From Streptomyces sp. G44 (GTDB lineage Bacteria > Actinomycetota > Actinomycetes > Streptomycetales > Streptomycetaceae): DNA of 43,961 nucleotides. Position numbers and translations under genes: made by a program. The stretch's first letter is position 1. Each line of letters begins with the position of its first letter. The stretch lies in contig NZ_JAFEXF010000044.1 of NCBI RefSeq assembly GCF_016905445.1, positions 1-43,961 of the forward strand, given 5' to 3'. This document shows positions 16,848 through 24,759 of the stretch, piece by piece. The notes beneath the pieces are model-generated. The model was not told where the DNA came from. It saw nothing but the letters and a program-made list of their open reading frames with translations, and ran no database searches.

Positions 16848-16877
16848 GTCACCACCTGTGTCGTCCCAAGTGGTGAC
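16848..16877. promoter_or_regulatory. Inverted repeat upstream of the methyltransferase operon
   Basis: GTCACCAC (16848-16855) and GTGGTGAC (16870-16877) are perfect 8-bp arms 14 bases apart, 71 bases upstream of the methyltransferase start. This is a candidate operator for a dimeric regulator; none is encoded next to it. Confidence 0.35.
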
Positions 16878-16947
16878 CGATGACGAACCGGCGGAGTGTG
16901 GAGGGAGGAACGCCCCTCGTGGAGTTCCCACAGACGGGAGATGCCGC

Positions 16948-17640
16948 ATGACCACGCAGACGCGGACGTCGATGCCGCCGCCGGTCCGTCCGGCGCGCCT
17001 GCTCGCCCCTCCAGGGGTGTACGCACCTCAGTACGACACCGAACTCCTGACCCGCGCCCTGCACCGCGAGGGCATCGACGAGGGCACTTCCGTCCTGGAC
17101 CTGGGAACCGGCACCGGGGCGCTCGCCGTCGCGGCGGCCCGGCGCGGCGCGCGGGTCACGGCGGTCGACATCTCCTGGCGCGCGGTGCTGACGGCGCGGC
17201 TCAACGCGCGCCTCGCCGGACAGTCGGTCACCGTGCGCCACGGCGACCTGCGGACCGCGCTGCCGAAGGGCCCGTACGACCTCCTGGTCAGCAACCCGCC
17301 CTACGTGCCCTCCCCCGCACCGCTGCCCCGGCGCGGCGCGGCGCGGGCGTGGGACGGCGGCCCCGCCGGGCGGGCCCTGGTGGACCGCGTCTGTGACGCC
17401 GCGCCCCGCGCCCTGCGCCCCGGCGGTGTCCTGCTCATGGTGCACTCCGCGCTGTGCGACGCGGACGAGACGCTCGACCGGCTCGCGGGGCTGGACATGA
17501 AGGCGGAGGTCACCGACCGGGAGTTCATCCCGTTCGGGCCCGTGCTGCGGTCCCGCCGGGCCTGGCTGCGCCGCCGCGGTCTCCTCCGCGACGACGAGAA
17601 CCGCGAGGAATTGGTGGTCATCCGTGCCCAACGACGCTGA
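16948..17640 (+). CDS. HemK-like class I SAM-dependent methyltransferase
   Basis: This 230-residue methyltransferase has the SAM-binding motif VLDLGTGTGALAVAAARRGA, an acidic end of strand 2 (TAVDIS), and the post-II motif LLVSNPPYVPSP. The NPPY motif is characteristic of enzymes that methylate glutamine or amino nitrogen (HemK/PrmC and Mtq2 types). Length and the lack of PrmC's N-terminal helical domain make it closest to the Mtq2/HemK2-like group; its substrate is not known. The ATG at 16948 has CGGGAG 7 bases upstream. Its end overlaps the start of the CDGSH gene by 17 bases, and that gene overlaps the next by 4, so the three proteins are probably made together. Confidence 0.82.
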   Translation: MTTQTRTSMPPPVRPARLLAPPGVYAPQYDTELLTRALHREGIDEGTSVLDLGTGTGALAVAAARRGARVTAVDISWRAVLTARLNARLAGQSVTVRHGDLRTALPKGPYDLLVSNPPYVPSPAPLPRRGAARAWDGGPAGRALVDRVCDAAPRALRPGGVLLMVHSALCDADETLDRLAGLDMKAEVTDREFIPFGPVLRSRRAWLRRRGLLRDDENREELVVIRAQRR

Positions 17641-17875
17641 GCAGCCGCGCCGCGTCACGATCGACCCCGACGGGCCGCTCCTGGTGGAGGGCCCGGTCGA
17701 GGTGGTCGGCGACGACGGCACCGTCCATGCCTCGCGCCGCTTCGCCGTCGCGATCTGCACGTGCCGACGCAGCCGTACGTATCCCTGGTGCGACACCAGT
17801 CACCGCCGTCGGGTCAAGCCCGACGGCGGGCGGACGCGTACGGCGGGTCACCAGGAAACGGACACCTCGTCATGA
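17624..17875 (+). CDS. CDGSH-type iron-sulfur protein
   Basis: This 83-residue protein contains CTCRRSRTYPWCDTSH, which fits the CDGSH domain pattern C-x-C-x2-(S/T)-x3-P-x-C-D-x2-H. The three cysteines and the histidine would bind a 2Fe-2S cluster. Such small proteins act in electron transfer or iron and redox sensing. The GTG at 17624 lies inside the end of the methyltransferase gene, with GAGGAA about 10 bases upstream. It ends with an ATGA overlap into the next gene. Its position between a methyltransferase and an iron-dependent redox protein suggests that it supplies electrons or a cluster to one of them. Confidence 0.87.
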   Translation: MPNDAEQPRRVTIDPDGPLLVEGPVEVVGDDGTVHASRRFAVAICTCRRSRTYPWCDTSHRRRVKPDGGRTRTAGHQETDTSS

Positions 17876-18918
17876 CGGTCTTCGTCGAGTCCCGCCTCCA
17901 CAGCCCCGAACTCCCGGCCCCGCGCGGCGAGCTGTCCGACGCCGTCGCCGCCGCGCTGGCGTACGACGGCCCTGTCGCGACGCCGCGTCAGCGGCAGGCG
18001 GAGCAGGCCGACCCGTACGGGGACGACCTCCAGCTCGCTCTCTATCTCCTGTACGAACTCCACTACCAGGGTTTCCAGGGTGTGCCCGACGAGCGGGAGT
18101 GGGACCCGCGGTTGCTGGCCCTGCGGCACACGCTGGAACAGCGGTTCCTGGCGGCCCTGCGCGCCGATGTGCCGTCGGACCAGAACGCCGACGAGGCGTT
18201 GGCGGCGCTGCTGGTGGAGCCCGTTGGTCACGACGCGTCGAGCGTCAGCCACCACCTTCAGCGCGACGGCGAGCTGTGGCAGTTCAGGGAGTACGCGGCG
18301 CTGCGCTCCCTCTACCACCTGAAGGAGGCCGACCCGCACGCCTGGGTCATCCCCCGGCTGCACGGCCGCGCCAAGGCGGCCATGGTGGCGATCGAGTACG
18401 ACGAGTTCGGCGCCGGGCGGCCGGAGGAGATCCACGCCCGGCTCTTCGCCGACCTGATGGCCGACCTGGGCCTGGAGACGGCGTACGGGCACTACACCGA
18501 CGCGGCCCCCGCCGAGGCCCTCGCCGCGGTCAACCTCATGTCGCTCTTCGGTCTGCACCGCGCCCTCAGGGGCGCGCTGGTCGGGCACTTCGCGTCCGTC
18601 GAGGTGACCTCGTCGCCGGGTTCGCGGCGGCTCGCCAACGCCCTGCGCCGGGTCGGCGCGGGGCCGGCCGCCCAGCGGTTCTACGACGAGCACGTGGAGG
18701 CGGACGCCGTGCACGAGCAGGTGGTGCGCCGCGACGTGGTCGGCGGGCTCCTGACCGCGGAGCCGGCGCTCGACGCCGATGTGGCCTTCGGGGTCCGGGC
18801 CACGGGCTTCCTGGAGGACCGCCTCGGCGCACGTCTCCTGGACCACTGGCGGCAGGGAAGCAGTGCGCTGCGCGTGCCGCTTCCCGGAGAGCTCGGTCCC
18901 AGCACCCCGGCAGAGTAA
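17872..18918 (+). CDS. Iron-containing redox enzyme, haem-oxygenase-like fold
   Basis: This 348-residue protein resembles the 'iron-containing redox enzyme' group of the haem-oxygenase-like superfamily (Haem_oxygenas_2). Likely metal-binding features include YLLYELHYQGF near residue 60, HLQRDGELWQFREYAALRSL, and AAMVAIEYDEFGAGRPEEIH, followed by YDEHVEADAVHEQVV. Known relatives (UndA, BesC and SznF types) use two irons and oxygen to break C-C bonds or hydroxylate nitrogen; the reaction here is not known. The ATG at 17872 overlaps the CDGSH stop (ATGA). A very strong hairpin follows at 18940, so this is the last gene of the three-gene operon. Confidence 0.82.
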   Translation: MTVFVESRLHSPELPAPRGELSDAVAAALAYDGPVATPRQRQAEQADPYGDDLQLALYLLYELHYQGFQGVPDEREWDPRLLALRHTLEQRFLAALRADVPSDQNADEALAALLVEPVGHDASSVSHHLQRDGELWQFREYAALRSLYHLKEADPHAWVIPRLHGRAKAAMVAIEYDEFGAGRPEEIHARLFADLMADLGLETAYGHYTDAAPAEALAAVNLMSLFGLHRALRGALVGHFASVEVTSSPGSRRLANALRRVGAGPAAQRFYDEHVEADAVHEQVVRRDVVGGLLTAEPALDADVAFGVRATGFLEDRLGARLLDHWRQGSSALRVPLPGELGPSTPAE

Positions 18919-18939
18919 GCCGTCGCCCGTCCGCTCGAA

Positions 18940-18978
18940 GTCTCGGCCCACGACGCCTGTCGCGTCGTGGGCCGAGAC
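18940..18978. terminator. Strong terminator of the methyltransferase-CDGSH-redox operon
   Basis: A perfect 17-bp stem (arm GTCTCGGCCCACGACGC, 18940-18956, with 18962-18978) encloses a 5-base loop, 21 bases after the last stop codon. Confidence 0.85.
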
Positions 18979-18993
18979 GTTCGTTGGCTGAGC

Positions 18994-19061
18994 CGACCGG
19001 CTGCGTCATTGCCGCGGGGCGGGCAAGCGACCGGCTGCGTCATTGCCGCGGGGCGGGCAAG
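18994..19061. repeat. Exact 34-bp tandem duplication
   Basis: Two identical 34-base copies lie head to tail (18994-19027 and 19028-19061), each beginning CGACCGGCTGCGTCATTGCC. They lie between two terminators, and the second copy runs into the left arm of the palindrome at 19054. Confidence 0.9.
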
Positions 19062-19095
19062 GGGGGCCGCCCGATCGGGCGGCCCCCCTTGCCCG
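19054..19095. terminator. Bidirectional terminator, 42-bp perfect palindrome
   Basis: A 42-bp perfect palindrome is centred on GATC. It begins CGGGCAAGGGGGG and ends CCCCCCTTGCCCG. It lies 30 bases past the end of the minus-strand gene at 19126 and serves that gene and possibly the convergent operon. Confidence 0.8.
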
Positions 19096-19125
19096 GGTGT
19101 CGCCGGGTGCGGCCCGGCGACCCGC

Positions 19126-19542
19126 TCACGCCTTCTCGCGCTGCTCCCCGCGCTCCGCGCCCCGCAGCCGCATCTGCGTCTGGACCTCCTGGTCGCCGGA
19201 GACGGTGCCGGTGACCTTCGCCTCGAAGGCTGATTCGAGGGCCGCGCGCACCCTGTTCACCGCGACGGGACCGCCTTGCAGGTCGGCGGTGACGGAGCCC
19301 GCGAGGAGGACGCCGGGGAGGGACTCCGGGGTGTGCGAGGCGCAGAAGACGCCGGTCCAGACGGCGGGGCGCGCGTCGCCCGTCTGGTGGGGCGCGTCGT
19401 AGCCGCGGTCGGACGGGAAGTGCTCGTTCAGCACGGTGAAGACGGTGTCCGCGTCGGCCGGGGAGCAGTCGTCGAGCGCGACCTGTACCAGGTCGGAGTC
19501 GGGGTGCTGGGTGGTGGAATCGGGGTTCGGTGTGTCGTTCAC
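19126..19542 (-). CDS. Conserved hypothetical protein
   Basis: I do not recognise this 138-residue protein. It begins VNDTPNPDSTTQHPDSDLVQ and has DDCSPADADTVFTVLNEHFP and PAVWTGVFCASHTPESLPGV. The pattern looks like a small alpha/beta fold with strands LVQVALDD, WTGVFCA and GPVAVNRVRAALES. The C-terminal tail is charged. There is no signal peptide or membrane segment. The GTG at 19542 has GGAGAG 7 bases upstream; the long frame extending upstream is only an open reading frame over the neighbouring gene. It lies 77 bases downstream of the F420-type oxidoreductase on the same strand and may be co-transcribed with it. Confidence 0.65.
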   Translation of the reverse strand: MNDTPNPDSTTQHPDSDLVQVALDDCSPADADTVFTVLNEHFPSDRGYDAPHQTGDARPAVWTGVFCASHTPESLPGVLLAGSVTADLQGGPVAVNRVRAALESAFEAKVTGTVSGDQEVQTQMRLRGAERGEQREKA

Positions 19543-19619
19543 GCTGACTCTCTCCGGTGGGATCACTGATGCCTGACGTGGGCACGGGTACCCGGTGAGG
19601 GCCCGGGTACCCGGTGGGG

Positions 19620-20585
19620 TCACAGGTCGCGCAGGGCGGGCAGCAGGCGCTTCTCGGCCCACTCGATGAAGGGACGCTGATGGTCGCCGCCCACCTGGAC
19701 GAGGGCGATCTCCGTGAAGCCCGCCTCGGCGTAGGGGCGTACGGCCTCGACGAAGTCGTCGACGTTGTCGCCGCAGGGGATCTGCTCCGCGATGTCCTGC
19801 TCGGTGACGAACTGCGTGGCGCCCGCGAAGCCCGAGGGCCCCGGCAGTTCGGCGTTGACCGGCCAGCCGCCCATGGACCAGCGGAACTGGTCGTGGGCGC
19901 GGGCCACCGCCGCGTCCTTGTCGGGGTCGTAGCAGACCGGCAGCTGGCCCACGCGGGGCTTGCCGCTGCCGCCGTGCCGGTCGAAGGAGTCGAGCAGCTC
20001 GGCCTTGGGCTCGGTGGCGATGACGAGGTCGGCGAGGCGTCCGGCCAGGGCGCAGGACCGCTTGCCGGAGACCGCGACGCCGATGGGCGGCAGCTCGTCC
20101 GGCAGGTCCCACAGGCGGGCGTTCGCCACGTCGAAGTGGGTGCCCTGGTGGTTCACGTTGTCACCGGAGAAGAGGGCGCGGATGATCTCGATCGCCTCTT
20201 CCAGCATCTCCAGGCGGATCTGCGGGGAGGGCCAACCGGCGCCGACGACGTGCTCGTTGAGGTTCTCCCCCGAGCCGAGGCCGAGCCGGAAGCGGCCTTC
20301 GGAGAGCAGCTGCATCGTCGCGGCCTTCTGCGCCACCACGGCCGGGTGGTAGCGGACCGTCGGGCAGGTGACGTATGTCATGAGCGGGATCCGCGAGGTG
20401 GCCTGCGCCGCGGCGCCGAGCACGCTCCAGGCGTACGGTGAGTGCCCCTGGGACTCCAGCCACGGGAAGTAGTGGTCCGAGGTGACGGAGAAGTCGAAAC
20501 CCGCCTGCTCGGCGGCGACCACATCGTCGACCAGGGCGCGGGGCCCGGCTTGCTCAGTCATCATTGTGTAGCCGATTTGCACCAT
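19620..20585 (-). CDS. F420-dependent LLM-class oxidoreductase (G6PDH-like family)
   Basis: This 321-residue luciferase-like monooxygenase-fold enzyme begins MVQIGYTMMTEQAGPRALVD. Characteristic segments are FDFSVTSDHYFPWLESQGHS, RFRLGLGSGENLNEHVVG and VAVSGKRSCALAGRLADLVI. SDHYFPW and GSGENLNEH are typical of the F420-dependent glucose-6-phosphate dehydrogenase-like subgroup. These transfer hydride between a substrate and coenzyme F420; the substrate is not predictable. The ATG at 20585 gives the normal start MVQIGYT but has no clear ribosome site. It is divergent from the YbdK-type ligase, with 149 bases between the start codons. Confidence 0.86.
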   Translation of the reverse strand: MVQIGYTMMTEQAGPRALVDDVVAAEQAGFDFSVTSDHYFPWLESQGHSPYAWSVLGAAAQATSRIPLMTYVTCPTVRYHPAVVAQKAATMQLLSEGRFRLGLGSGENLNEHVVGAGWPSPQIRLEMLEEAIEIIRALFSGDNVNHQGTHFDVANARLWDLPDELPPIGVAVSGKRSCALAGRLADLVIATEPKAELLDSFDRHGGSGKPRVGQLPVCYDPDKDAAVARAHDQFRWSMGGWPVNAELPGPSGFAGATQFVTEQDIAEQIPCGDNVDDFVEAVRPYAEAGFTEIALVQVGGDHQRPFIEWAEKRLLPALRDL

Positions 20586-20734
20586 AGTGCATCGGTTTGC
20601 CGAAATGGCTCCGCTGAAACCTCCGTCGGTTTTCGCGGCCACGGAAGGCGCTGCGAACGCCACATGCGGGTACTGGGATGACCACGGCGGCATCCGCCGT
20701 CCGAGAAAAGCCACGGAAGAAGCCGGAAGAAGCC

Positions 20735-21895
20735 ATGAGTGAGAGGCGGCGTCGCTTGCGCACCGTAGGAGTGGAGGAGGAGCTCCTCCTCGTCGATCGT
20801 GAGAGTGGCGAGCCCCGGGCCCTGTCCTCGGCGGTTCTGGCACGAGCGGCCAAGGACATCGCCGAGACGTCCGGGGGCGCCGAGCGGCAGGCGAACGACT
20901 ACCGCGACCCCGGGGAAGAGACGTTCGAGAAGGAGCTGACCGGCCAGCAGCTGGAGTTCGCGACACAGCCGCGGACCAGCATGGACGACCTCAGGCAGGA
21001 GATCGTCCGGTGGCGTTCCGAGGCGGCTCGGCACGCGGGTGACCTGGGGGCGGGGGTCGCCGCCCTCGCCACCTCTCCCCTGCCGGTCAGCCCCTCGATC
21101 AACGTGGGCAAGCGCTACCAGTGGATGGAGGAGCAGTTCGGCCTCACCACGCAGGAGCAGCTGACCTGCGGCTGCCATGTCCATGTCTCGGTCGAGTCGG
21201 ACGAGGAGGGCGTGGCCGTCATCGACCGGATCGGCCCGTGGCTGCCGGTCCTGGTGGCGCTGAGCTCCAACTCGCCGTTCTGGCACGGGAACGACACCCT
21301 GTACAGCAGCTACCGCAGCCGCGTGTGGGGGCGCTGGCCGATGTCGGGGCCCACCGACCTGTTCGGCTCCGCCGAGCGGTACGAGGAGCGGGTGAGCGCC
21401 ATGGTCGCCACCGGCGTCCTGCGCGACCGGGGGATGGTCTACTTCGACGCCCGGCTGTCCCACCGCTACCCCACCGTCGAGATCCGCGTCGCCGACGTGT
21501 GCCTGGACGCGTCCACGACCGTCCTGGTGGCGACCCTCGCGCGGGCCCTCGTCGAGACGGCCGCGCGCGAGTGGAAGGCGGGGCGCCCGCCGCTGGGGCA
21601 CGGCGTGAGCCTGCTGCGCCTGGCCGGGTGGCGTGCGGCGCGGTCCGGTCTGGACGACGACCTGCTGCACCCGGTGACCATGCGCCCCGTCCCCTGCGAG
21701 GAGGCGGTGACCGCGCTCCTGGACCACGTGCGGGACGCCCTTGAGGAATCGGGGGACCTGGACATGGCGCGCAAGACGGCGATGAGCCTGCTGGAGCACG
21801 GCACCGGGGCCCGCGTCCAGCGGGAACTCCTGGAGCGCACGGGCAGCCTGGGCGCCATGGTCGCGGAGTGCGTCCAACGGACCCAGGCGACCTGA
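20735..21895 (+). CDS. ybdK: YbdK-type carboxylate-amine ligase (glutamate-cysteine ligase 2 family)
   Basis: This 386-residue enzyme has the GCS2 signature RTVGVEEELLLVDRESGEP at the start, then EKELTGQQLEFATQP, CGCHVHVSVESDEEGVAV and HRYPTVEIRVADVCLD. These are ATP- and metal-binding parts of the glutamine-synthetase-like fold. E. coli YbdK has weak gamma-glutamylcysteine ligase activity. Actinobacteria make mycothiol rather than glutathione, so the natural product here is uncertain. I placed the start at the ATG at 20735, with GGAAG upstream and the family's usual N-terminus; the open frame extends 19 codons further. It ends just before a bidirectional terminator. Confidence 0.86.
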   Translation: MSERRRRLRTVGVEEELLLVDRESGEPRALSSAVLARAAKDIAETSGGAERQANDYRDPGEETFEKELTGQQLEFATQPRTSMDDLRQEIVRWRSEAARHAGDLGAGVAALATSPLPVSPSINVGKRYQWMEEQFGLTTQEQLTCGCHVHVSVESDEEGVAVIDRIGPWLPVLVALSSNSPFWHGNDTLYSSYRSRVWGRWPMSGPTDLFGSAERYEERVSAMVATGVLRDRGMVYFDARLSHRYPTVEIRVADVCLDASTTVLVATLARALVETAAREWKAGRPPLGHGVSLLRLAGWRAARSGLDDDLLHPVTMRPVPCEEAVTALLDHVRDALEESGDLDMARKTAMSLLEHGTGARVQRELLERTGSLGAMVAECVQRTQAT

Positions 21896-21956
21896 CGCGT
21901 CCGCCGCCGTCGGTCGCGCCGCCTTCCGGTGCGCGCATGCCGTGGCGGGCGTCTTC

Positions 21957-21987
21957 GGGGCGGCCACCTCTGCAAGGTGGCCGCCCC
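21957..21987. terminator. Bidirectional terminator
   Basis: A perfect 13-bp stem (arm GGGGCGGCCACCT, 21957-21969, with 21975-21987) encloses a 5-base loop. It lies between the convergent ybdK and RidA genes. Confidence 0.8.
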
Positions 21988-21991
21988 GCTT

Positions 21992-22399
21992 TCAGTCGAG
22001 GACCGCGGTGGCCTCGATCTCGACCAGCAGGCCGGGGGCGGCGAGGGCCGCGACGCCCAGCAGCGTGCCCGGCGGCACCGGCGTGACCCCGAGCCTCGCG
22101 GCCGCCCGCGCGGCGCCGGCCAGGAACAGCGGCATCTTGTCGGGGGTCCAGTCGACGACGTAGACCGTCAGTTTCGCCACGTCGTCGAAGGAGGCGCCGA
22201 TCTCCGCCAGGGCGGTGCCGATGTTGAGGTAGCACTGCTCGACCTGGGCGGCGAGGTCGCCTTCGCCGACCGTGACGCCCTCGGCGTCCCAGGCGACCTG
22301 CCCGGCGACGAAGACCAGCCTCGACCCGGTCGCGACCGACATCTGCCGGTAGGCGTCGATCTTCGGCAATCCGCTGGGGTCCACCAGGGTGATGGCCAT
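21992..22399 (-). CDS. RidA-family protein
   Basis: This 135-residue single-domain protein of the YjgF/YER057c/RidA family begins MAITLVDPSGLPKIDAYRQM and has GSRLVFVAGQVAWDAEG, QVEQCYLNIGTALAEIGAS and the C-terminal VEIEATAVLD. Classic RidA has a catalytic arginine near the sequence RxxxE at the C-terminus. I see LLVEIEA without an arginine just before it, so deamination of 2-aminoacrylate is not assured. The start has GAGGAGG upstream. It lies in the same direction as the MarR gene but is separated by 107 bases from its end. Confidence 0.88.
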   Translation of the reverse strand: MAITLVDPSGLPKIDAYRQMSVATGSRLVFVAGQVAWDAEGVTVGEGDLAAQVEQCYLNIGTALAEIGASFDDVAKLTVYVVDWTPDKMPLFLAGAARAAARLGVTPVPPGTLLGVAALAAPGLLVEIEATAVLD

Positions 22400-22506
22400 G
22401 GTTCCTGCCTCCTCGTACCGCGTTCACGCTCTCCTGTGGTTACTCGGTAACCGTAGGAGAGTCGTCGCTGACGTGGAAGAACGCACTTATTGGTGCCTGG
22501 GGAACC

Positions 22507-22977
22507 TCAAGGTGACTTAGGCGCGCGGGGAGTGGCGCTCACGCCTGCCGAGAGGCGGGCGAGCAGCCCCTGGAGGGTGGCCCGCTCCTCCTCGCTGAGC
22601 GCGTCGAGCGCCTGGTGGGTGGCGTGCATGCCCGCCCGGATGCTGTCGACCGCCGCCGCGCCCTCCTCGGAGAGGACGACGTTCTTCACCCGCCGGTCGG
22701 TGGAGCTCGGTTCGCGGCGGACCAGGCCGCGGCTCTCCAGGCGGTCGATGATCCCGGTCATGTTCGAGGCGTCACAGCGGAACGAGGCGGCCAGCACCCG
22801 CATGGGCGCCGGGCCGCCCTGCCGCAGCACGTTCAGCGCCTTGGCCTGGCTGTAGGTGAGGCCCTGTGCCGCGGCGGCCGCGGTCAGGTCTCCGTAGAGG
22901 CCCGCCATGGACGCCCACAGGGCGTCGAGCAGCGGGGCGTGGGACGAACCGGGGCGCGCGTCAGATGTCTCGGGCAT
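22507..22977 (-). CDS. MarR-family transcriptional regulator
   Basis: This 156-residue regulator has the MarR winged helix: LTYSQAKALNVLRQGGPAPM, then RVLAASFRCDASNMTGIIDR LESRGLVRREPSSTDRRVKN as the recognition helix and wing. It is divergent from the MFS efflux gene at 23148. The ATG at 22977 has no ribosome site, but a promoter (TTGAAG at 23006-23011, TACGCT at 22984-22989, 16-base spacer) ends 6 bases upstream, which implies a leaderless mRNA. The imperfect palindrome at 22993-23017 lies across both divergent promoters and is the likely operator through which it represses itself and the pump. Confidence 0.88.
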   Translation of the reverse strand: MPETSDARPGSSHAPLLDALWASMAGLYGDLTAAAAAQGLTYSQAKALNVLRQGGPAPMRVLAASFRCDASNMTGIIDRLESRGLVRREPSSTDRRVKNVVLSEEGAAAVDSIRAGMHATHQALDALSEEERATLQGLLARLSAGVSATPRAPKSP

Positions 22978-22992
22978 GGAACCAGCGTAACT

Positions 22993-23017
22993 CGAAACTT
23001 GACTGCTTCAACTTTCG
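22993..23017. promoter_or_regulatory. Shared MarR operator and divergent promoters
   Basis: CGAAAC-TTGA-CTGCT-TCAA-CTTTCG is a 25-bp imperfect palindrome. It contains the -35 of the MarR gene (23006-23011, minus) and that of the MFS gene (TTGACT, 22999-23004, with -10 TTACCT at 23022-23027). A bound dimer would block both. Confidence 0.55.
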
Positions 23018-23147
23018 ATGTTTACCTCTATCGAGTTACTTGAGGGCATCAACCTTCCGGGTCTTTCACCTTCGCATGCCTCAAGTTCGCGCCTCGCACT
23101 CGTCGAGGCAGCCATGCCCACGCGTTCGACCTACGGAAGTAACCCCC

Positions 23148-24671
23148 GTGACATCCACAGCTCGCGCGGCGCACAGACGCCCCGCAGGAGACACCTCGCT
23201 CGTCCTGGTCCTCGGCCTCGCCGCCATGATCGTCTCGATGATGCAGACCCTCGTCGTGCCGATCATGAGCATCATCCAGGGCGATCTCGGCACCTCCACC
23301 GCGAACGTCAGCTGGGTCACCACGGCGACCCTGCTGTCCGCCGCGGTCTTCACCCCGCTCCTCGGCCGCTTCGGCGACATGCACGGCAAGAAGCCCACGC
23401 TGGTCGGCGTGCTGCTGCTGATGATCGCCGGATCGGTCCTGGCCGCCACCACCAGTTCGCTGCTGTGGCTCATCGTCGGCCGCGTGCTCCAGGGCGCGGC
23501 CACCGCGATCTTCCCGCTGGCCCTGTCGGTGCTGCGGGAGCAGATGACGCCGGCGAAGCTGCACGGTGCGATGGCGATGGTCAGCGGCACGCTCGCGGTC
23601 GGCAGCGGTCTCGCGCTCGTCGCGGCGGGCCTGCTCACCCAGGGCTCGGACCCCGACTATCACCGGGTGTTCTGGCTGGCGGCCGGACTCGCGGTCGTAG
23701 CCCTCATCGGCGTTCTCACGCGCGTTCCGGCGTCGAGCTCCACGGCGGGCGGGCGGACCGACTGGCTCGGGGCGGCGACCCTGGCGGCGCTCCTCGTCCT
23801 GCTCCTGCTGCCGATCTCGCAGGGACACGAGTGGGGCTGGACCTCCGGGCGCACCCTCGGCCTGTTCGGCGGCGCCGTCGTGATGGCGGCCGTCTGGACG
23901 CTGGTGGAGCGCAAGGTCCGCGAGCCGATGGTGGACATGCGGATGTTCGCGCACCGGCCGGTGCTCTTCACCAACCTCGCCGGGCTCTTCCTCGGCTTCG
24001 CGATGTTCTCGCAGTTCATCGGCGTCGCGTACCTGGTGCAGATGCCGAAAGAGCTCACCGGCTACGGCTTCGGGGCCTCGGTCCTGCGGTCCTCCGTCGA
24101 GTACCTGCTGCCCACCACGGTGATCTCGCTGGTCGCCTCGCAGTTCGGCGGCATGCTGGTCGGGCGGATCGGGCCGCGGTTCACCCTCGCCACGGGCGCC
24201 GTGTTCGGTGTCGCCGGCTTCACCTGGCTGACCGCCGCACACGACACCTCGGCGTCGGTCATCCTCGCCGGGATGCTGATCGGCGTGGCCATCAGCTTCG
24301 GGTACGCCGCGATGCCCGCGCTCATCGTGGCCAGTGTCCCGCACCACCAGACGGGCATCGCCAACGGCCTCAACTCCATCTCCCGGTCCGTCGGCAGCGC
24401 GATCGCCAGCGCGATCATCACCTCCCTGCTGGCGTCCAAGACGCTTGAGCACCTGCCGGCCGGGGCGCCCGCGCTGCCCGCCGAGAGCCAGTTCACGCTC
24501 AGCTTCGCCCTCGCCGGTGGCGCATTCGTCCTGATCGTGGCGGTGGCGCTGGCCGGACTGGGCAAGAGCGGGACCCGGCCGCGGACGTCGAAGGCGGCGG
24601 AGAGCTCGGCGGACACGCCGGCGGCCGCAACGGTGACCGCCGAGCCCGCGAAGACGGGCGTCACCGCCTGA
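23148..24671 (+). CDS. DHA2-type MFS drug-efflux transporter
   Basis: This 507-residue membrane protein has about 14 predicted helices, which is the DHA2 (EmrB/QacA-like) arrangement of the major facilitator superfamily. The motif A loop is LLGRFGDMHGKKPTLVGVLL and the helix-4 segment is LIVGRVLQGAATAIFPLALS. HHQTGIANGLNSISRSVGSA is the late conserved segment. Such pumps export drugs or secondary metabolites by proton antiport. I chose the GTG at 23148, with GGAAG 9 bases upstream, so the first helix follows a short cytosolic tail. The divergent MarR regulator and shared operator make substrate-induced expression likely. Confidence 0.87.
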   Translation: MTSTARAAHRRPAGDTSLVLVLGLAAMIVSMMQTLVVPIMSIIQGDLGTSTANVSWVTTATLLSAAVFTPLLGRFGDMHGKKPTLVGVLLLMIAGSVLAATTSSLLWLIVGRVLQGAATAIFPLALSVLREQMTPAKLHGAMAMVSGTLAVGSGLALVAAGLLTQGSDPDYHRVFWLAAGLAVVALIGVLTRVPASSSTAGGRTDWLGAATLAALLVLLLLPISQGHEWGWTSGRTLGLFGGAVVMAAVWTLVERKVREPMVDMRMFAHRPVLFTNLAGLFLGFAMFSQFIGVAYLVQMPKELTGYGFGASVLRSSVEYLLPTTVISLVASQFGGMLVGRIGPRFTLATGAVFGVAGFTWLTAAHDTSASVILAGMLIGVAISFGYAAMPALIVASVPHHQTGIANGLNSISRSVGSAIASAIITSLLASKTLEHLPAGAPALPAESQFTLSFALAGGAFVLIVAVALAGLGKSGTRPRTSKAAESSADTPAAATVTAEPAKTGVTA

Positions 24672-24679
24672 CGCGACCT

Positions 24680-24720
24680 CGGGCCGCGCTCCCCGCCTCG
24701 TGGCGGATGGGCGCGGCCCG
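24680..24720. terminator. Probable bidirectional terminator
   Basis: Perfect 10-bp arms (CGGGCCGCGC, 24680-24689, with 24711-24720) have a 21-base loop. It lies 8 bases past the MFS stop and 39 bases past the end of the lasso-peptide operon on the other strand. Confidence 0.5.
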
Positions 24721-24759
24721 CGCCGTGGCGCCGGGCGGGGCGAGGAGTGAGCCGGTGGA

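Noticed and set aside
20576..20589. TGCAC-CATA-GTGCA palindrome at the start of the LLM oxidoreductase gene
   Set aside because: Arms are only 5 bp and overlap the start codon; not distinctive enough to call an operator.
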